Position numbers and translations under genes: made by a program. Positions 33,801 to 45,316 of a stretch of DNA of 64,000 bases are shown piece by piece (the first letter of the stretch is position 1; each line of letters opens with the position of its first letter). Below the pieces are notes generated by a model. That model saw only the letters and a program-made list of their open reading frames with translations. It searched no databases and had not been told where the DNA came from. Origin of the DNA: Salvia splendens (Eukaryota > Streptophyta > Magnoliopsida > Lamiales > Lamiaceae); assembly GCF_004379255.2 (NCBI RefSeq), contig NC_056052.1, forward strand, positions 15,222,589 to 15,286,588, read 5' to 3'.

Positions 33801-33940
33801 GCGTCGCCCAGCTGGACTTCGATCTCACGATCATGTAGCCATCTTGTCACCTGCATTAAGTCAGGATCAAAACAAATATGATCAGTGGCTCCTGTGTCAA
33901 TAACCCAAGTGCAAATTGATGTCGAAGTCAAACAAGACTG
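30810..33940 (-). pseudogene. Copia pol of element E: protease, integrase, RT, RNase H
   Basis: A 979-residue open frame (33931-30992) covers nearly all of pol. Protease: WVIDTGATDHICF (about residue 9). Integrase: LWHLRLGHANE finger with CESCLEGK, then the triad motifs LLHSDVCGP, LRSDRGGEY and NGVAERRN. RT: MDVKTAFLN and the palm VLYVDDILL. RNase H: HTDSDFQADQDSRKSTSGY and CDNSGAVAN. A one-base shift after HKRANT ends the frame early. The remaining tail (HIIRDIVQRGD, NNLADPFTKAL) is in the next frame and ends at the TAA at 30810-30812, directly before the polypurine tract. A further shift near 33950 separates pol from gag, where a single gag-pol frame would be expected. It would process gag-pol, copy RNA and integrate cDNA. 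Confidence 0.92.
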
Positions 33941-33951
33941 ACAACTAGAGC

Positions 33952-34768
33952 CTAGTGCATACCTGTAGCCTTGCCCCGTTTAGGACAGTCTGGCTTCCAA
34001 TGCCCCTTCTCTCCACACTTGAAACACTTCCCCGTGGGCATCTTGTTAGCCCTCTTCTTCTTCTTTCCCTTAGCTATCTTGGCCGGTCCTGAGTTCGGTG
34101 CCTGCCTTTTTCCTTTGCTAGGCTTTAAGCCAGAGGAACGAGGCGCCGAAATCATCATGGCCGCCTTAGCCTAGACCATAAGGTCCTCTGCCGACTGAAG
34201 TTCAGTCAACAGCTCTGCCAAGGTGTAATTCCTTTTGTTCATCTCGAAGTTGAGCTTGAACTATTGGAAGCTAGGGGGAAGACTTTGAAGGATGATAGTC
34301 ACATGGGACTCGGGATCGATCGTCCCTCCCAAGACCTCAATTTAGTTGAGGTGGCCCATCATCTCGAGGACGTGGTCCCTCACAAACGAGCCTTCCTTCA
34401 TTGTCTTCGACATGATACTCCGAAAGGCTTAAGACTTAGCCGTTCGATTCTGAGTACCAAAATGATCCTTGAGATTCTGCATAATCTCGGCGGCAGTTTC
34501 CATAGCAGAATGTTGATGCTTGAGTACTGATTACAATAGATGCCAACATGTAGCACTTAGTCATCTCATTCGCCTTATGCCACCGTCTATGTGCATCTCT
34601 GACTCCTGCCGCAGCGTTAGCCGCCGGTACTGGAGGTCGCGGGGTGGTGAGCACAAAGATGTACTCATCTGCTGTGAGAACGATGTCCAAATTTTGTTTC
34701 CATTCTATGTAATTTTGGCCCTCGAGTTTATTTTCTTTGAGAATTGTAGAAAGAGGATTGAACGACAT
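33952..34768 (-). pseudogene. Copia gag of element E (frameshifted)
   Basis: The N-terminus at 34768 (MSFNPLSTILKENKLEGQNYIEW, DIVLTADEYIFVLTT) is typical of copia gag of the UBN2/DUF4219 type. It shifts frame near 34520 to 34440. The C-terminal part (34158-33952) has a basic linker and the zinc knuckle CFKCGEKGHWKPDC (CX2CX4HX4C), which binds the element RNA. In the middle, homologous words (VTIILQSLP, NYTLAELLTELQSAEDLM-like) can be followed with an in-frame stop at about 34173. The gag protein is not made intact. Confidence 0.87.
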
Positions 34769-35125
34769 ATTGACGATTTGGATTGCACTGCAAAACAGAG
34801 TATTTTACTATTGTCATAAACTTATAAAGAAGTTTGATTAGATTAACCATAAAACTTTTCAAAATCTTACAACTGTAAAATTAAAATTTTGTACCCTCCA
34901 GAGGAAGTCAATACGCATTAAAATCTTACAGTTTTACTGGTCACAACACCGACGAATAGTCCAGAGACCACAGAGTGGCATGGCCGCCAAATGTTGCCTA
35001 AGCAAGACCATCTCTTTAGCATTACAGAGTCTTGTTTCTACAACACACTCCCATAACAATGCTTATGTGCTGCTAACAAGATCAAGCTATCTTATAAATT
35101 CTGTGTGAACTTCTGAATCTCGTAG

Positions 35126-35275
35126 TTTCTTAGGATTATTGTCCCCACAGAGCAGGTGGCGATAATATTTGAAACCACATTCTAGTTCATACTATTTATA
35201 TTTGAGAAGTCCGCCCTCATGAACTTACTATTTTCTTAGGATTATTGTCCCCACAGAGCAGGTGGCGATAATATT
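35126..35275. repeat. 44 bp direct repeat in element E leader
   Basis: 35126-35169 and 35232-35275 are identical over TTTCTTAGG...GATAATATT, including the word GTCCCCACAGAGCAGG. They are separated by 62 bases of unrelated sequence. Confidence 0.9.
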
Positions 35276-35667
35276 AGAAAAAGGCTTCATAAATTGCAGA
35301 CCAATTGATGGAGACCATATACAAACGTTGAGTTCGTAATTATAGCTTAGATATTTCGGTTATGGTTTTTCTTTAATTATCCTTAGTCTTAGGGCAGAGA
35401 AAGACTTGGTCAAATTCTGTTGGTATTTAATCTACTGGATAATTAAATCTTTTATTAATTGGTATCTTCCTTTAGGGAATAATTATTCTAGAATATAATT
35501 CTTATTCATGTCTACTATAAGATTTGACTAAAATAAATGAATTATTTAATTCTTAATAAGACATGAAAAATTAAATTCAAATTAATTCCATTTTAAAGAT
35601 TATGAAGAGATATTTCATTATTTAATGTATTCATACATATCTATCCTTTTTAGGATCTTAGATATAT

Positions 35668-35889
35668 AAATATTAGGAAACTATTAAATTATTCTTATCC
35701 ATATCATCTAGGAATCAAAATATTATTATTTATTTTCATAGATATAGAAAATAATAAAAATATTCCTTAAATCTAGATAAATATTAGGAAACTATTAAAT
35801 TATTCTCATCTATATCATCTAGGAATAAAATAATATTATTTATTTCCATAGATATAGATAATAATAAAAATATTCCTAAAATCTAGGTA
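35668..35889. repeat. 111 bp tandem duplication in element E leader
   Basis: Two adjacent AT-rich copies start AAATATTAGGAAACTATT at 35668 and 35779. They differ at a handful of sites, so the duplication is not very recent. Confidence 0.9.
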
Positions 35890-36015
35890 AATCTTACAAA
35901 AAGATTTTATTTCCATTAAATAATAATATTTTAATGATATCTTATAATAAAATAATAAAATAATCATTAAAATAATCTTTCATCGTTATCTCATCGTACG
36001 AGGTTCGCACGAACG

Positions 36016-36540
36016 ATGAACGACGAAAATCCGACGAGTTCTTCGTCGGAACACGACGCACGAAGCGTCTCGGCCACCAGCGCGCAGATGGAGCGCCAGC
36101 GTCTCGGCCAGCGGCTCGTCGGGTGTCGCCAGCGTCTCGGCCAGGAGCGTGCGCGGAGGTGCGACTCCTCTCGGCCAGCGGCGAGCACCCGTAACAGCGT
36201 CTCGGCTCGTTGGGTGCCGACGCTTCTCGGCCAGGCGCGCACGCGGCGGCGTGCGCCTCTCGGCCAGCGTCTCGACGCCCGTCTCGGACCTCCGAGCCGT
36301 CGGGTGGTGCGAGCTCTCAGCCAGTGGCGCGCACGGTGGCGCGCCCGCTCTCGGCCAGCTCCAACCTTCCGCCTAGGGTTCGGCCTGGCGTCTCGGCACC
36401 TCGGCACGTTCTCGGTTGAACTGCCGTGCCACTCCATCAGCCGCGTCGACCTCAACCCGGGTTCCGTCTGGTGCGTGTGGTCTCGACCGGCGGCGCGCAC
36501 GAGCCCTACTCGTCTGCGCGTCGCCTCGTGATCACGGCTC
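36016..36540. repeat. GC-rich segment with CTCGGCCAG repeats in element E leader
   Basis: Six exact CTCGGCCAG words and at least four degenerate ones occur in about 350 bases, often as GTCTCGGCCAGCG. GC content contrasts sharply with the AT-rich flank. Both strands are open for long stretches (plus 36016-36531, minus 36665-35991), which is expected from the base composition. The translations are low-complexity Arg/Ala/Ser and show no known domain. Confidence 0.75.
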
Positions 36541-36737
36541 CCGGCTCCCACTGTCTCGACATCCCTACCTTGATCGCACGTGGTGCGTTTGAGCAATTCA
36601 AGTTCTTTGATTCGATAGTTCTTGAGTTCATCATGCAAAAAATTAAACAAAAACACCAAGAACATGCTTCACAATCAAATAACACATGCATACATGAATT
36701 TCGCGAAATTTAAATCCAAATAATCAGAGCCAAAGAC

Positions 36738-36751
36738 TGGCTCTGATACCA
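36738..36751 (-). other. Primer binding site of element E, initiator tRNA-Met
   Basis: Element-sense TGGTATCAGAGCCA, the classic complement of the plant initiator tRNA-Met 3' end, two bases after the 5' LTR. Confidence 0.95.
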
Positions 36752-36753
36752 AC

Positions 36754-38205
36754 TGAAGGGGCTGGCAGCGGAAGCGTGTGTTCAAAACGGATCACATGAA
36801 TTTGATCTATTTAGCAGATTATTTAGACAAAATCTATTCGCATAATTATCACATGTATCATGCTCATAACTTGTTGATTCAATCAAGAATCCCTAAAACA
36901 TGCTTACTACGGAATTAGCCAATTTACCTTGTTGATTCAATCAAGAATCGATGATGGCTTGCTCCGTCTCCACGTGAAGATCTTCAATACAAGACCTCAG
37001 ATCTTCTGACTGGTGTCCCGGACTATACGCTGATATTTGTGTGGGCAAATCTCACCAACGTACTAGGACTCGAATAATGGAAGACAGAACTCAGCTCACG
37101 GAGGAGGCACAAATTTCGAGCTCTCTCTTTAGAGGGGGATGAAAATTTTGATAATAAATTGTTATGTTTTCTGTCTCCTTTATTCTCCTATTTATATAAG
37201 TCACATATTGGGCCCAGTCAGGGATCTAAGGAAGAATTTGGAACAGGCCTCACCCAATTAGCTTTTTACTAATTAAATTGAACCCACAATTTAATATAAG
37301 CTTATATTGGAATATTACGAGCAGCCACTACAGAAGTAATATTGCACTGCCTTCCAAATCCAAAATTACAAGTATTCCGGGTTTCCTTTAATTGCATTTA
37401 ATTCATTTCCCGCGCTTAAGATGGAAACATCCATTAATTAATTAATGTCTGCTATAAACTTAATTAATTAACATATTTTGAATTCCAAGAGTGGACTTAG
37501 CAAGAAACTCTTATTTATTATTCATAGAGTAATCAAACTCCAACTAGCTAGGTTCCGAATAATAAAACCTCGTTTCGAGCTCCTCTTGTGGATGTTATCA
37601 AACGAGACTCTCCTCGCGCACGTTTCAACATAATAGTAATCCTAGCACCTCTAGATAATGATCACCACTACCCAATATACCTAGATCGTTGGGTTACGAA
37701 AAACCCGCACCTTTGGTAAGTCAAAGCAGTGGATCCTCAATATCGTATGCTCAATGCTAACGTACATTGATTAAGAAATTAATTTTCAAGACCTCGTCTT
37801 TCAGTAGATAGCATAAAGACTCGTATTGCTGTTAGATCCATTCGGTGCTATACCACACCAACGTCATCTTATTTCAATAAGGTTTAGAAATAATCGGACT
37901 GACATTGCAACCTTTCGCGATAGGTAGTCTAGGCCTATCTAGGTTGTGAAATTCTTATTTTTCTTTGTTTAGAACTGACCGTGTTACCTTAAATTGGACG
38001 ACGCCCACAACCGGTCTACTAAAACAAAGACTTAGACTTTGTTACGTTTGCTCATACATTTAAATATGTAATAAACAACCATTAAATGTAAAACATAACA
38101 ACATTATGACAAAAATAATCTGTTGCATTTATTGGAAAATAACCATTAGAGTTTTACAGTATCCAATCACTCGAAATGTGATTTCTAGTATACAAAACCC
38201 TAACA
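36754..38205 (-). repeat. 5' LTR of element E
   Basis: 1452 bp matching 29276-30738. Near 36872 it has a second copy of CTTGTTGATTCAATCAAGAA, taken from about 50 bases further on (36929), in place of 27 bases kept in the 3' LTR. Confidence 0.95.
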
Positions 38206-39522
38206 AGCTTCAGCTAGCTCCTTATCCGTTAATTCCCTTGTGTGCATTGCCTCACACCAACCAACTACCTCTCGGTCAATAGAGTGACTTAACTCTGAAT
38301 TATCAATCTGCTCATGTATTAACTCGGTCTCAAGATATTCCTGGACCAGGGGGTTAATAACATCGATATCATGCAAATTTTCAACATCTAATGGTTTCTT
38401 CATTGCTTCATCTATGCTAAATGTATATTTTTCCTCATTATATTCCAGGCATATGGTTTCATCAAAGACATCGATAATGGTCTTAGCGGTACGCAGAAAA
38501 GGTCTACCTAGGAGCACGCCGCTAGACTCAGAAGATTCATTATCAATCATTTTAATAACATGGAAATCGGCCGGATACAAAAAATCATGCACTGTGACTA
38601 TAACATTTTCTGAAACCCCCTCTGGACAAATGAACGACATATCCACCAATTGGATTACCACTTTCGTATCCACCATTCCTACTCCTACCAACCTTTTGTA
38701 TATGGAAAGCGGTAAATCATTTATTAACGCCCTTAAGTCGCACATAGCATGCTCAATTCTGACATCACAGATGGAAATGGGTAGGGCGAACATACCTAGG
38801 TCAGTGCGTTTCGAGGGCATCCTTCGTTTCTGAATCACTGCTGACACGTTTTCTCCAATCGGGATCTTCCCACTGAGTATTTTCTTTCCAGCTATGAACT
38901 CCTTGATCAATTTGGTGAAGACAGGCAGTTTCAAAGCCTGTAAGAACGGTAGGTTGATTTCCAACTTTCCAAAGATAACCATAAAATCCACCGGTTCATC
39001 CTTCTTCTTCTTAGTCTCTCCTCGGTGCGGAAATGGTTTCAATTGTTTCCTTGCACTTGTAGAACCTCCAGCTGAAAGTTCGCCCGTCTTCTTCCTCACT
39101 ATTTCATTTTCCACTTCTGGCTCTGGGTCTAGGAAAAACGGTTCAGCCACACTAGGTAGCGGTCTCCCCAGATCACCTTCTCGAAGGTCATCTCCTCTTA
39201 CGGTACTCCCTATCTTCGAATTTCTAGGTTCAGTAACTGAGTTCTTCCCCTCCCTGCCTTCTGCGAGAGGTGTTTCTTCATTCTTCCTCATCACTAGACC
39301 TTCATAACCATGCCCAGATCTTAAAGTGATTTGACTGATGTTAGCTTTGTCTGGTGGCTTGACTGAGGCAGGAAACTTTCCTTCGTTCCCTCGCATCTCG
39401 TTCAAGGAAGTTACGATCTGAGACAATTGCCTTGCCATCATGTCCATTGCTGCCTTCTGCTCCCTCTGAGTGTCCTGAAGCTTATGAACAACGTCATTAT
39501 TGGATTGCATGTTGTTCTGCAT
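38206..39522 (-). pseudogene. Protease region of element C
   Basis: An open frame from 39522 to the copia insertion site carries the Athila blocks PFFLDPEPE, KPFPHRGETKKKKDEPVDFM, FGKLEINLPFLQALKLP, SGKIPIGENVSAVIQKRRMPSK, YNEEKYTFSIDEAMKKPLDVENL and IDREVVGWCEA. The catalytic site that is DLGAS in elements A and B reads DLRAL here (about 38730), removing the conserved Gly and Ser. The protease would be dead even where the frame is open. The frame continues past element E at 29270. Confidence 0.88.
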
Positions 39523-41127
39523 ATGCTATTGAGAACTGACTAGATAATGCACCATATCGTCAAGATTCCTTGGTGGCTTAGAGTTGGGTTGGCCGGAATT
39601 TAGTCGCGAACCTAAGTTCGGTCCACTATCTTGGTTCTGGCGGAAGTTTCCCTGGCCTCCTGAACTGTTGTTGTACTGATTTCCTGGCCCTTGGTTCCCC
39701 TGGTAATTAGGTTAGGAATTCTGATAATTTCCTGGGTAGTTCCTCTGGTGTGGCGTCACATAAGAGTTCCCTTGGTGGTTTTGATTCATGTTCCCCCAAT
39801 TAGAATGATCGCCCTAGTTCCGGTTGCTCCAGTTGTTCTGCCCCTCCTGATTTCTCCCAGGCCAGTTAGTTTGCCTTTCTGATTAGTGTGTAAACTGGGT
39901 GTTCTGTTGTGGAGGTGGTTGGGTCGGGTCATTATCTGACCATCTGAAATTAGGATGGGTTCTCCATGGTGCCTCCTTCTGTTTCCCCTGATTCCAACTC
40001 CCATCTAGATTCCAACTCCCCATCGAATTCACCTGGTCCTGGTAACCTCCCTCTTGGGGGCCATAGTATAGTTGGGGTGGAGCTTCTCCCAGGCCTAGTG
40101 TTTTCTCTTTCTCTTGTGAGGCTGGCGGGTTGGTCTTCTCGATTGCACTCATGAGTGCTTTCTCAAGCCTATCTATTCTCCCCTCGACCCTTTCGTCACC
40201 TTGCTCCTTCAGTGCATTTGATGACCCTCTCCTCATAATGTTCCTCGGGTTGTCGTGCGCCTTCTTGGCTTCTATCAACCTCCCCAAAGTCTCTCTCGCT
40301 TCACTTCCCTTGTTCTTTGTAAAATTTCCCCCGCTCGAGGAATTCATCAGATCCTTTGATTCAGGGGTTGCTCCTTCATAAAACAGATAGTAAATTTCTA
40401 CCTCGATCATTCTATGATTCGGGCAAACATCTAACAATCCCTTGAATCGCGACCAATATTGACTCAGAGATTCATCGTACTCCTGCTTACACTCCACGAT
40501 TTCCTTCTTGCGGGCGTTTGTCTTGTTTGAAGGGAAAAAGTAATCCAGAAACTCCAACTTGAAATCTCTCCAGGTACGGATGGAATCCTGAGGTAGCCTC
40601 AGCAACCATGTGTTGTCCTCTCCCTTCAAGGAGAATGGAATTGCACGTAGGCAATAATCTTCCTCTGTTGCATCGTTGGGCCTTTTCTGAATACTGCACA
40701 TCTTGCTACACTTATTTAGGAACTCGTATGGACACTCGTTCCTACACCCGGAGAACGTCGGTAAAATGTCTAGCACATTTGTTTTAATTACGATGGCCCT
40801 CTGACGCTGATTCATGACTATAGCCTGGGCTGGCTCACCATCTAGATGGGCAGTAAGCGAACCGATCTCAGGATCTGGATCGTCTACCCGGGCCATGTCT
40901 CTGATCTCTTTCTCCTCTGTATCTATTTCCAAAGACGACTTATGATCCTTCCTTCCTGACGAACTCCACTCCTCGTCACTTCCTGAACCAAACGGAAATG
41001 GTTCTCCCGTGGTTAACCCCGATCTGGCGGTGACCGTAAATGCTGTCTCCTTGACCTGCCAAATAAACCGATCATTCCTCCACCCAAAGGAGTTACTCCA
41101 GTGTCCAAACCGTGAGCCTCTGCTCAT
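39523..41127 (-). pseudogene. Gag of element C (four stops)
   Basis: Gag starts at ATG 41127 (MSRGSRFGHWSNSFGW), 81 bases inside the PBS. The capsid block is open over 41127-39883 (FKLEFLDYFFPSNKTNARKKE, ECKQEYDESLSQYWSRFKGL, FYEGATPESKDLMNSSSGGNF), including the Gly codon that is TGA in element A. The Gln/Asn/Gly-rich tail then has four in-frame stops (TAA near 39883, TAG near 39813, TAA near 39715 and TAG near 39526). As in element A there is no CCHC knuckle. It would be the particle protein. Confidence 0.88.
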
Positions 41128-41207
41128 AAACTGAAAATAAAGAAAAAGGATAAATAAAAACTATATACGCCAAAATCTCTAAACACAATCATAAACTACG
41201 CCATCCA

Positions 41208-41225
41208 TCCCCGGCAACGGCGCCA
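41208..41225 (-). other. Primer binding site of element C, tRNA-Asp
   Basis: Element-sense TGGCGCCGTTGCCGGGGA, identical to that of element A, two bases after the 5' LTR. Confidence 0.93.
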
Positions 41226-41227
41226 TT

Positions 41228-42237
41228 TGAAACTGGTTGGTCAGGAAATGTGTGTGCTTTTGTGCTTGGTCAAGCTTCTCAAACCCAGAGAATCTGCTAG
41301 ATCACAAGGTCTATGAACTCAGAGGGTCCTGGAAGTCTCGGTCGTCGGACACACAAATTCCGCGTTCAAAACCCTTAACTCTCTATACTATGAATTAGTA
41401 CAGGGAAGTAGGGATCGATCCCACGAAGACAGATGCGTAAGAATGCATTTAAAAGACTCTGGAAAGGGGGTTGGTTGCTGCCACGCAATTTTGGGGTTGA
41501 GAAAATTATAACTAGGCTGGGGAATGAAAATTGGCTGACACTAGACCTAGGAAACAGAGAACATCATGCAAGCATGGAACATCATCTTAACTTCAATATC
41601 TCAACAAACATCCTCGACCTATCAAACCGCTACCTAATCTAGCTAAACAGGAATCAAACATGCAGTGGAGACCATTTCCCGAAAATAGTAAAGTACAGAT
41701 GAAAAGCTGCAAATAACTAACTATGAATTTAACCAACAATGTTCTGCATCTCGTCACCTGATTCAAGCTCGAACATGGAGAAAACAGAGTAATAACCCAT
41801 ATTCAAACAGAACATAATAATTCGGACGTCGGAAACTGGCGATTAATCGGAAACCAAACAGATCTACTTCTACTAGACGAAGTAAACAGAAACACAGAAA
41901 CGATTCATCAAATTAATGCAAAATCAACCAACTATGTTTCAGATCCACACGTCGAACTCTTAATCCACTCCGGATCCAAGCAATCTGAATCCAACTATGA
42001 TAAAAAACAACTCCATGAACTCTGATTTAACAAATCCACTCCGATCAACAACAATCCAACCACGATTCAATTTCAATTCACCAGATCAAGTGCGAAAAGC
42101 ATCCATTCAAGTAAACAACTCCAAACTTAGAATCAAACATCATCAAAACTCAAAATCAACATCATCATGACAGAAAATAGAAATTCCATAGATAGATAAG
42201 CAAGGTTCAACAAATAACCAAAGCCGAGCTTCTGAAC
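41228..42237 (-). repeat. 5' LTR of element C, part 1
   Basis: This part runs from the LTR 3' terminus to the insertion site of chromovirus D. It aligns with 21362-22290. About 25 bases (the hairpin region CGAACAACGAAGACTCAG) are missing here just before the insertion site. The rest of the LTR is at 54319-54798. Confidence 0.92.
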
Positions 42238-45200
42238 TGTCACGACCGCCCATACAAAGGGGTACCACAACCGCGGCGATCGTGACCGACATGCATGGAT
42301 AACAGTTTAAAAGAAGACTTAATTAACTAAAGAAAGGAAAACAACCTAGTTTTAAGAAGTTTAAGGTTATAAAATTTTTTGAGAAGAGCAACGGGAAAAA
42401 TTAGACTTATGAAATAAAACAATTAATAACTAAGGTAAAACAAGCATTTAACGTAAATCTCGGAGAACACCATTTTCAAAAGACAATGTAAATACTTGTT
42501 TGAAACCTAACACCACCATACATGTTCAAACACAAAATATAAAGAGAAGGTTAAAGTGTTGAGACATAGTTCAAATTATAGCAGCGGAAAAACAATAAGG
42601 TTAAAGGAGAGTCAAGGATAGCGCCTATGTATGAGGACACAACGCATCCTAGGTACTTAAGCCAGCTCAACATCCACCGCAACATCCCGCTCAACCTGCA
42701 CATAAGAAAAATAATATGCAGGGCTGAGTACTTGTTGTACTCAATGGGCTCATGCCGAAAACATTTTAATAAGTTATGTCATCCATACCAGTGATCTCGA
42801 GTTTTATATAGTAAGAAATATCACGAGAAACACAAAAATATTCAAGTCTGGCCAGACAATTTATCTCCCCACTTTTCATATCATTCCATCAATCACAATC
42901 ATGATATCACAGTGCGACGAAAGTGTGGTCACACTATTCGCCCACGAGACCGGCCGACTAACAAGGACGACTCACGATCCCACCAGTGTACACAGCCTGA
43001 TAGGGTTTGCTGCCCTACTCAGACCCGAATTCGTTTCACAACACAGCCATATAGCCTAACGGAGTAAACTCATACGAACTAGGCATCAGACACACAATCT
43101 CATAATAAAAACAACATGGCATGACATAACAGTTAAACCACCCTTATAACGCCACATAGCATTTCCACAACAGCATTTTACTATGCATGTCCTATCGCTT
43201 CTCTCTCATCGTTTTTCTCAAATCCCCCAACCCAACATACGTCACAAAGGTGTAAAGACACACGTAACACATTCCAACTTATCACAAGTGATTACACCAT
43301 TTAGACACGTTCCTTGGACATACATGCATCATACAATACTTTTAAACTTGAAACTAGGCGTCATTTTAACAAGGCAGAAAACTGGCAAAAAAGAGCGACC
43401 GTTTTGTAAAAATCCCTATAAATTCACCCGACCTCAAAAGAAGCTAAATTTTGGTCACAATACAGAGGACACATTCAAGTTCATCCATGAAAATTTTCAC
43501 ACCGAAATCACGTCATTTATTCATATCACATATTAAACTCTCTGATTGGAACATACAATTTCTGACAGCACTGCGCAGTTCATTTGAAAAATTCACCATA
43601 AATTCATCCAATGCCCAAAAAGGCTGAACATTTAACACGACTCAGAAGACACTTCATTTTCATATAGTTCAAGAATCACATCAATCGGAGGTCATTTGGT
43701 CAGTCAAACAGAAAACGAAATATTCTTGGCGAGGACACGAGTTTCTGGCAGATTTGCGCAGTCAACTTCAAAAATTTATTAAAAATTTATTTTTTGATAA
43801 AAAGGGCTAAAATTCACACGAGACACAGGAAACACCTAGAAGTTTACTCAGTAAAATTTCATATCAAAATTCGTTCGTTTGGTGGGTCAATTACAGATCA
43901 TAAGTTACTGGTCGTGCACCACAGATTTCAGGTTCATAGTTAGAAAATAGGGTTTTCATCTTCCATCAAACAAACACCAATTTTTCATGCTTGAAAACAC
44001 ATAATCATGCTTTAAGGTTTCTCATACACATTGTTCTCATAATTTCACACATCATTCACCAACCAATCATTCAACTTTACACATATTCATTCACAAACGC
44101 ATATTCATAACTCATCTCATACAAAACACAAATTCCCACCGATTAAATTCGCGATCTATAATTCCTACACTCACTATATGCATGAATGGATCAAGAATAA
44201 GGTTTCAATGAAGGAGATGAGGAGAAAATCTTAGTTATACCTTCTTGAATCAAGAAAAACGAAAGGTAGAAACAAGCATTGGCACGATTCGTCGGGAACT
44301 CTTGAAAATCCACTCCAATTGATGCAAGAAACAATGGTGGGAGATGTTTTTGGAGAGGATGGAGAGTGAGGGAGAGGGAGAGGCGTGAGGTTGAGGGAGG
44401 AGAGGAGGGGGGCCGATTTTTTTTAGGGAGAATGGGGCTAGAGTTTAGTTTAGGTGTTTAAATTAGGTTAGGGTTAGGTTTAGAAATTAATTAATTAATT
44501 AATTAATTGTGGGGAAATTCCATGTAGGATTAACAAGTAATTTATTTGGTATCTACTTGGAGAGAATATATTCATAACTTAGGAAACAAAACAATGAATA
44601 TTCCATGAACAAGGGAACAAATAGATTAAATCTCCAAGTAGGAAAATAAGAGAGAGGGCCGAAAATTTCCATAGGAAATGCACAAGGAGATTATTTAAAT
44701 CCTCAATTTAACTTAGGTATTAATTTGATATTGAACAAAAGGAATTCCACAAAATAAGAAACAATATATTCTCCTCTACAATTAGGGAGTGGGCCGAAAA
44801 TTGGCTTAATTAGCCACAAGGAAAATAATTCAACTCTCCATTTATTTAGGATGAGAAATAAAAAGTGGAAAGATTTAATTGGACTTAAAATAGCTCAAAG
44901 GAACCAACAAGGTGCCAATTAAATCAAAGAACTAATTCATCATCCTAATTAAAATAGGAGATATCCGAAACTCAATTTTGGACTAGTTCGTTTTGGACTT
45001 AATTTGGATAAATATCCCAAAACAAAGTTATCAAATCCAAGAAAAGAATATAATTTCCAATAATTGGAGGGGCCGAAAGTAGCCACTTTATCTAGCTAGA
45101 ACAAGATGCATGATTTTATTTAAATTGATTCCCCACATTAAAAAAAAATTAGCACTTCATTCCAATTCATCCATGACAATTTATTCCACATAATCAAACT

Positions 45201-45286
45201 CAAAACCGTAGCAACAATTTAATTCCATAAATGAAATTTCCAATCGACATATTAAAATAAAAGTCGCAAAAATTTGGGATGTTACA
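42238..45286 (-). repeat. 3' LTR of element D
   Basis: 3049 bp, element-sense TGTAACATCCC to GGTCGTGACA. Relative to the 5' LTR it has lost several blocks (near 43165, 44515, 44708) but keeps about 240 bases near 42395-42650 that are missing there. Its candidate splice sites lie at 44240 (donor) and 42696 (acceptor). A (TTAA)n run is at 44486-44508. Confidence 0.93.
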
Positions 45287-45306
45287 ACAGAAATTTCGTC
45301 CCGAAA
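45287..45306 (-). other. Polypurine tract region of element D
   Basis: Element-sense GGGACGAAATTTCTGT directly before the LTR, a form commonly seen before Del-type LTRs. With upstream bases it forms AAATTTCG-GGA-CGAAATTT, a perfect inverted repeat. Confidence 0.7.
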
Positions 45307-45316
45307 TTTGACCATC

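Larger units (their letters stand above)
34769..36737 (-). other. Long leader of element E
   Basis: About 1.97 kb between the PBS and gag with no recognised protein. It has a 44 bp direct repeat (35126, 35232), a 111 bp tandem duplication (35668-35889), a strongly AT-rich part and then a GC-rich part (36000-36560). Copia leaders are commonly short, so this is unusual; it may include captured sequence. Confidence 0.7.
29276..38205 (-). mobile_element. Element E: Ty1/copia retrotransposon, complete with TSD
   Basis: This is an 8930 bp element on the minus strand with two near-identical LTRs and the perfect TSD AGCTT (29271-29275 and 38206-38210). PBS, gag, protease, integrase, RT and RNase H occur in copia order (integrase before RT). 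It is inserted in element C gag-pol, and the C frame (ELAEA to ISEFC) resumes across it. The LTRs look about 98-99% alike outside one patch, so it is among the youngest insertions here. A long leader of about 2 kb between PBS and gag contains repeats and a GC-rich block. Frameshifts in gag and at the end of RNase H show that it is not autonomous as it stands. Confidence 0.95.

Noticed and set aside
36016..36531. 171-codon Arg/Ala/Ser-rich ORF in the element E leader
   Set aside because: GC-rich repeats keep all frames open; opposite-strand and shifted frames are just as long and no domain is seen.
43183..43536. 117-codon ORF within a D LTR (also at 52189-52470)
   Set aside because: It lies in the candidate intron of the LTR and its length differs between the two copies.
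44464..44482. Telomere-like TTAGGGTTAGG in the D-family LTR, and AACCCTAACCCTAG at 15846
   Set aside because: Only about two repeats, present at the same place in each LTR copy. It is a telo-box-like promoter word, not a telomeric tract.
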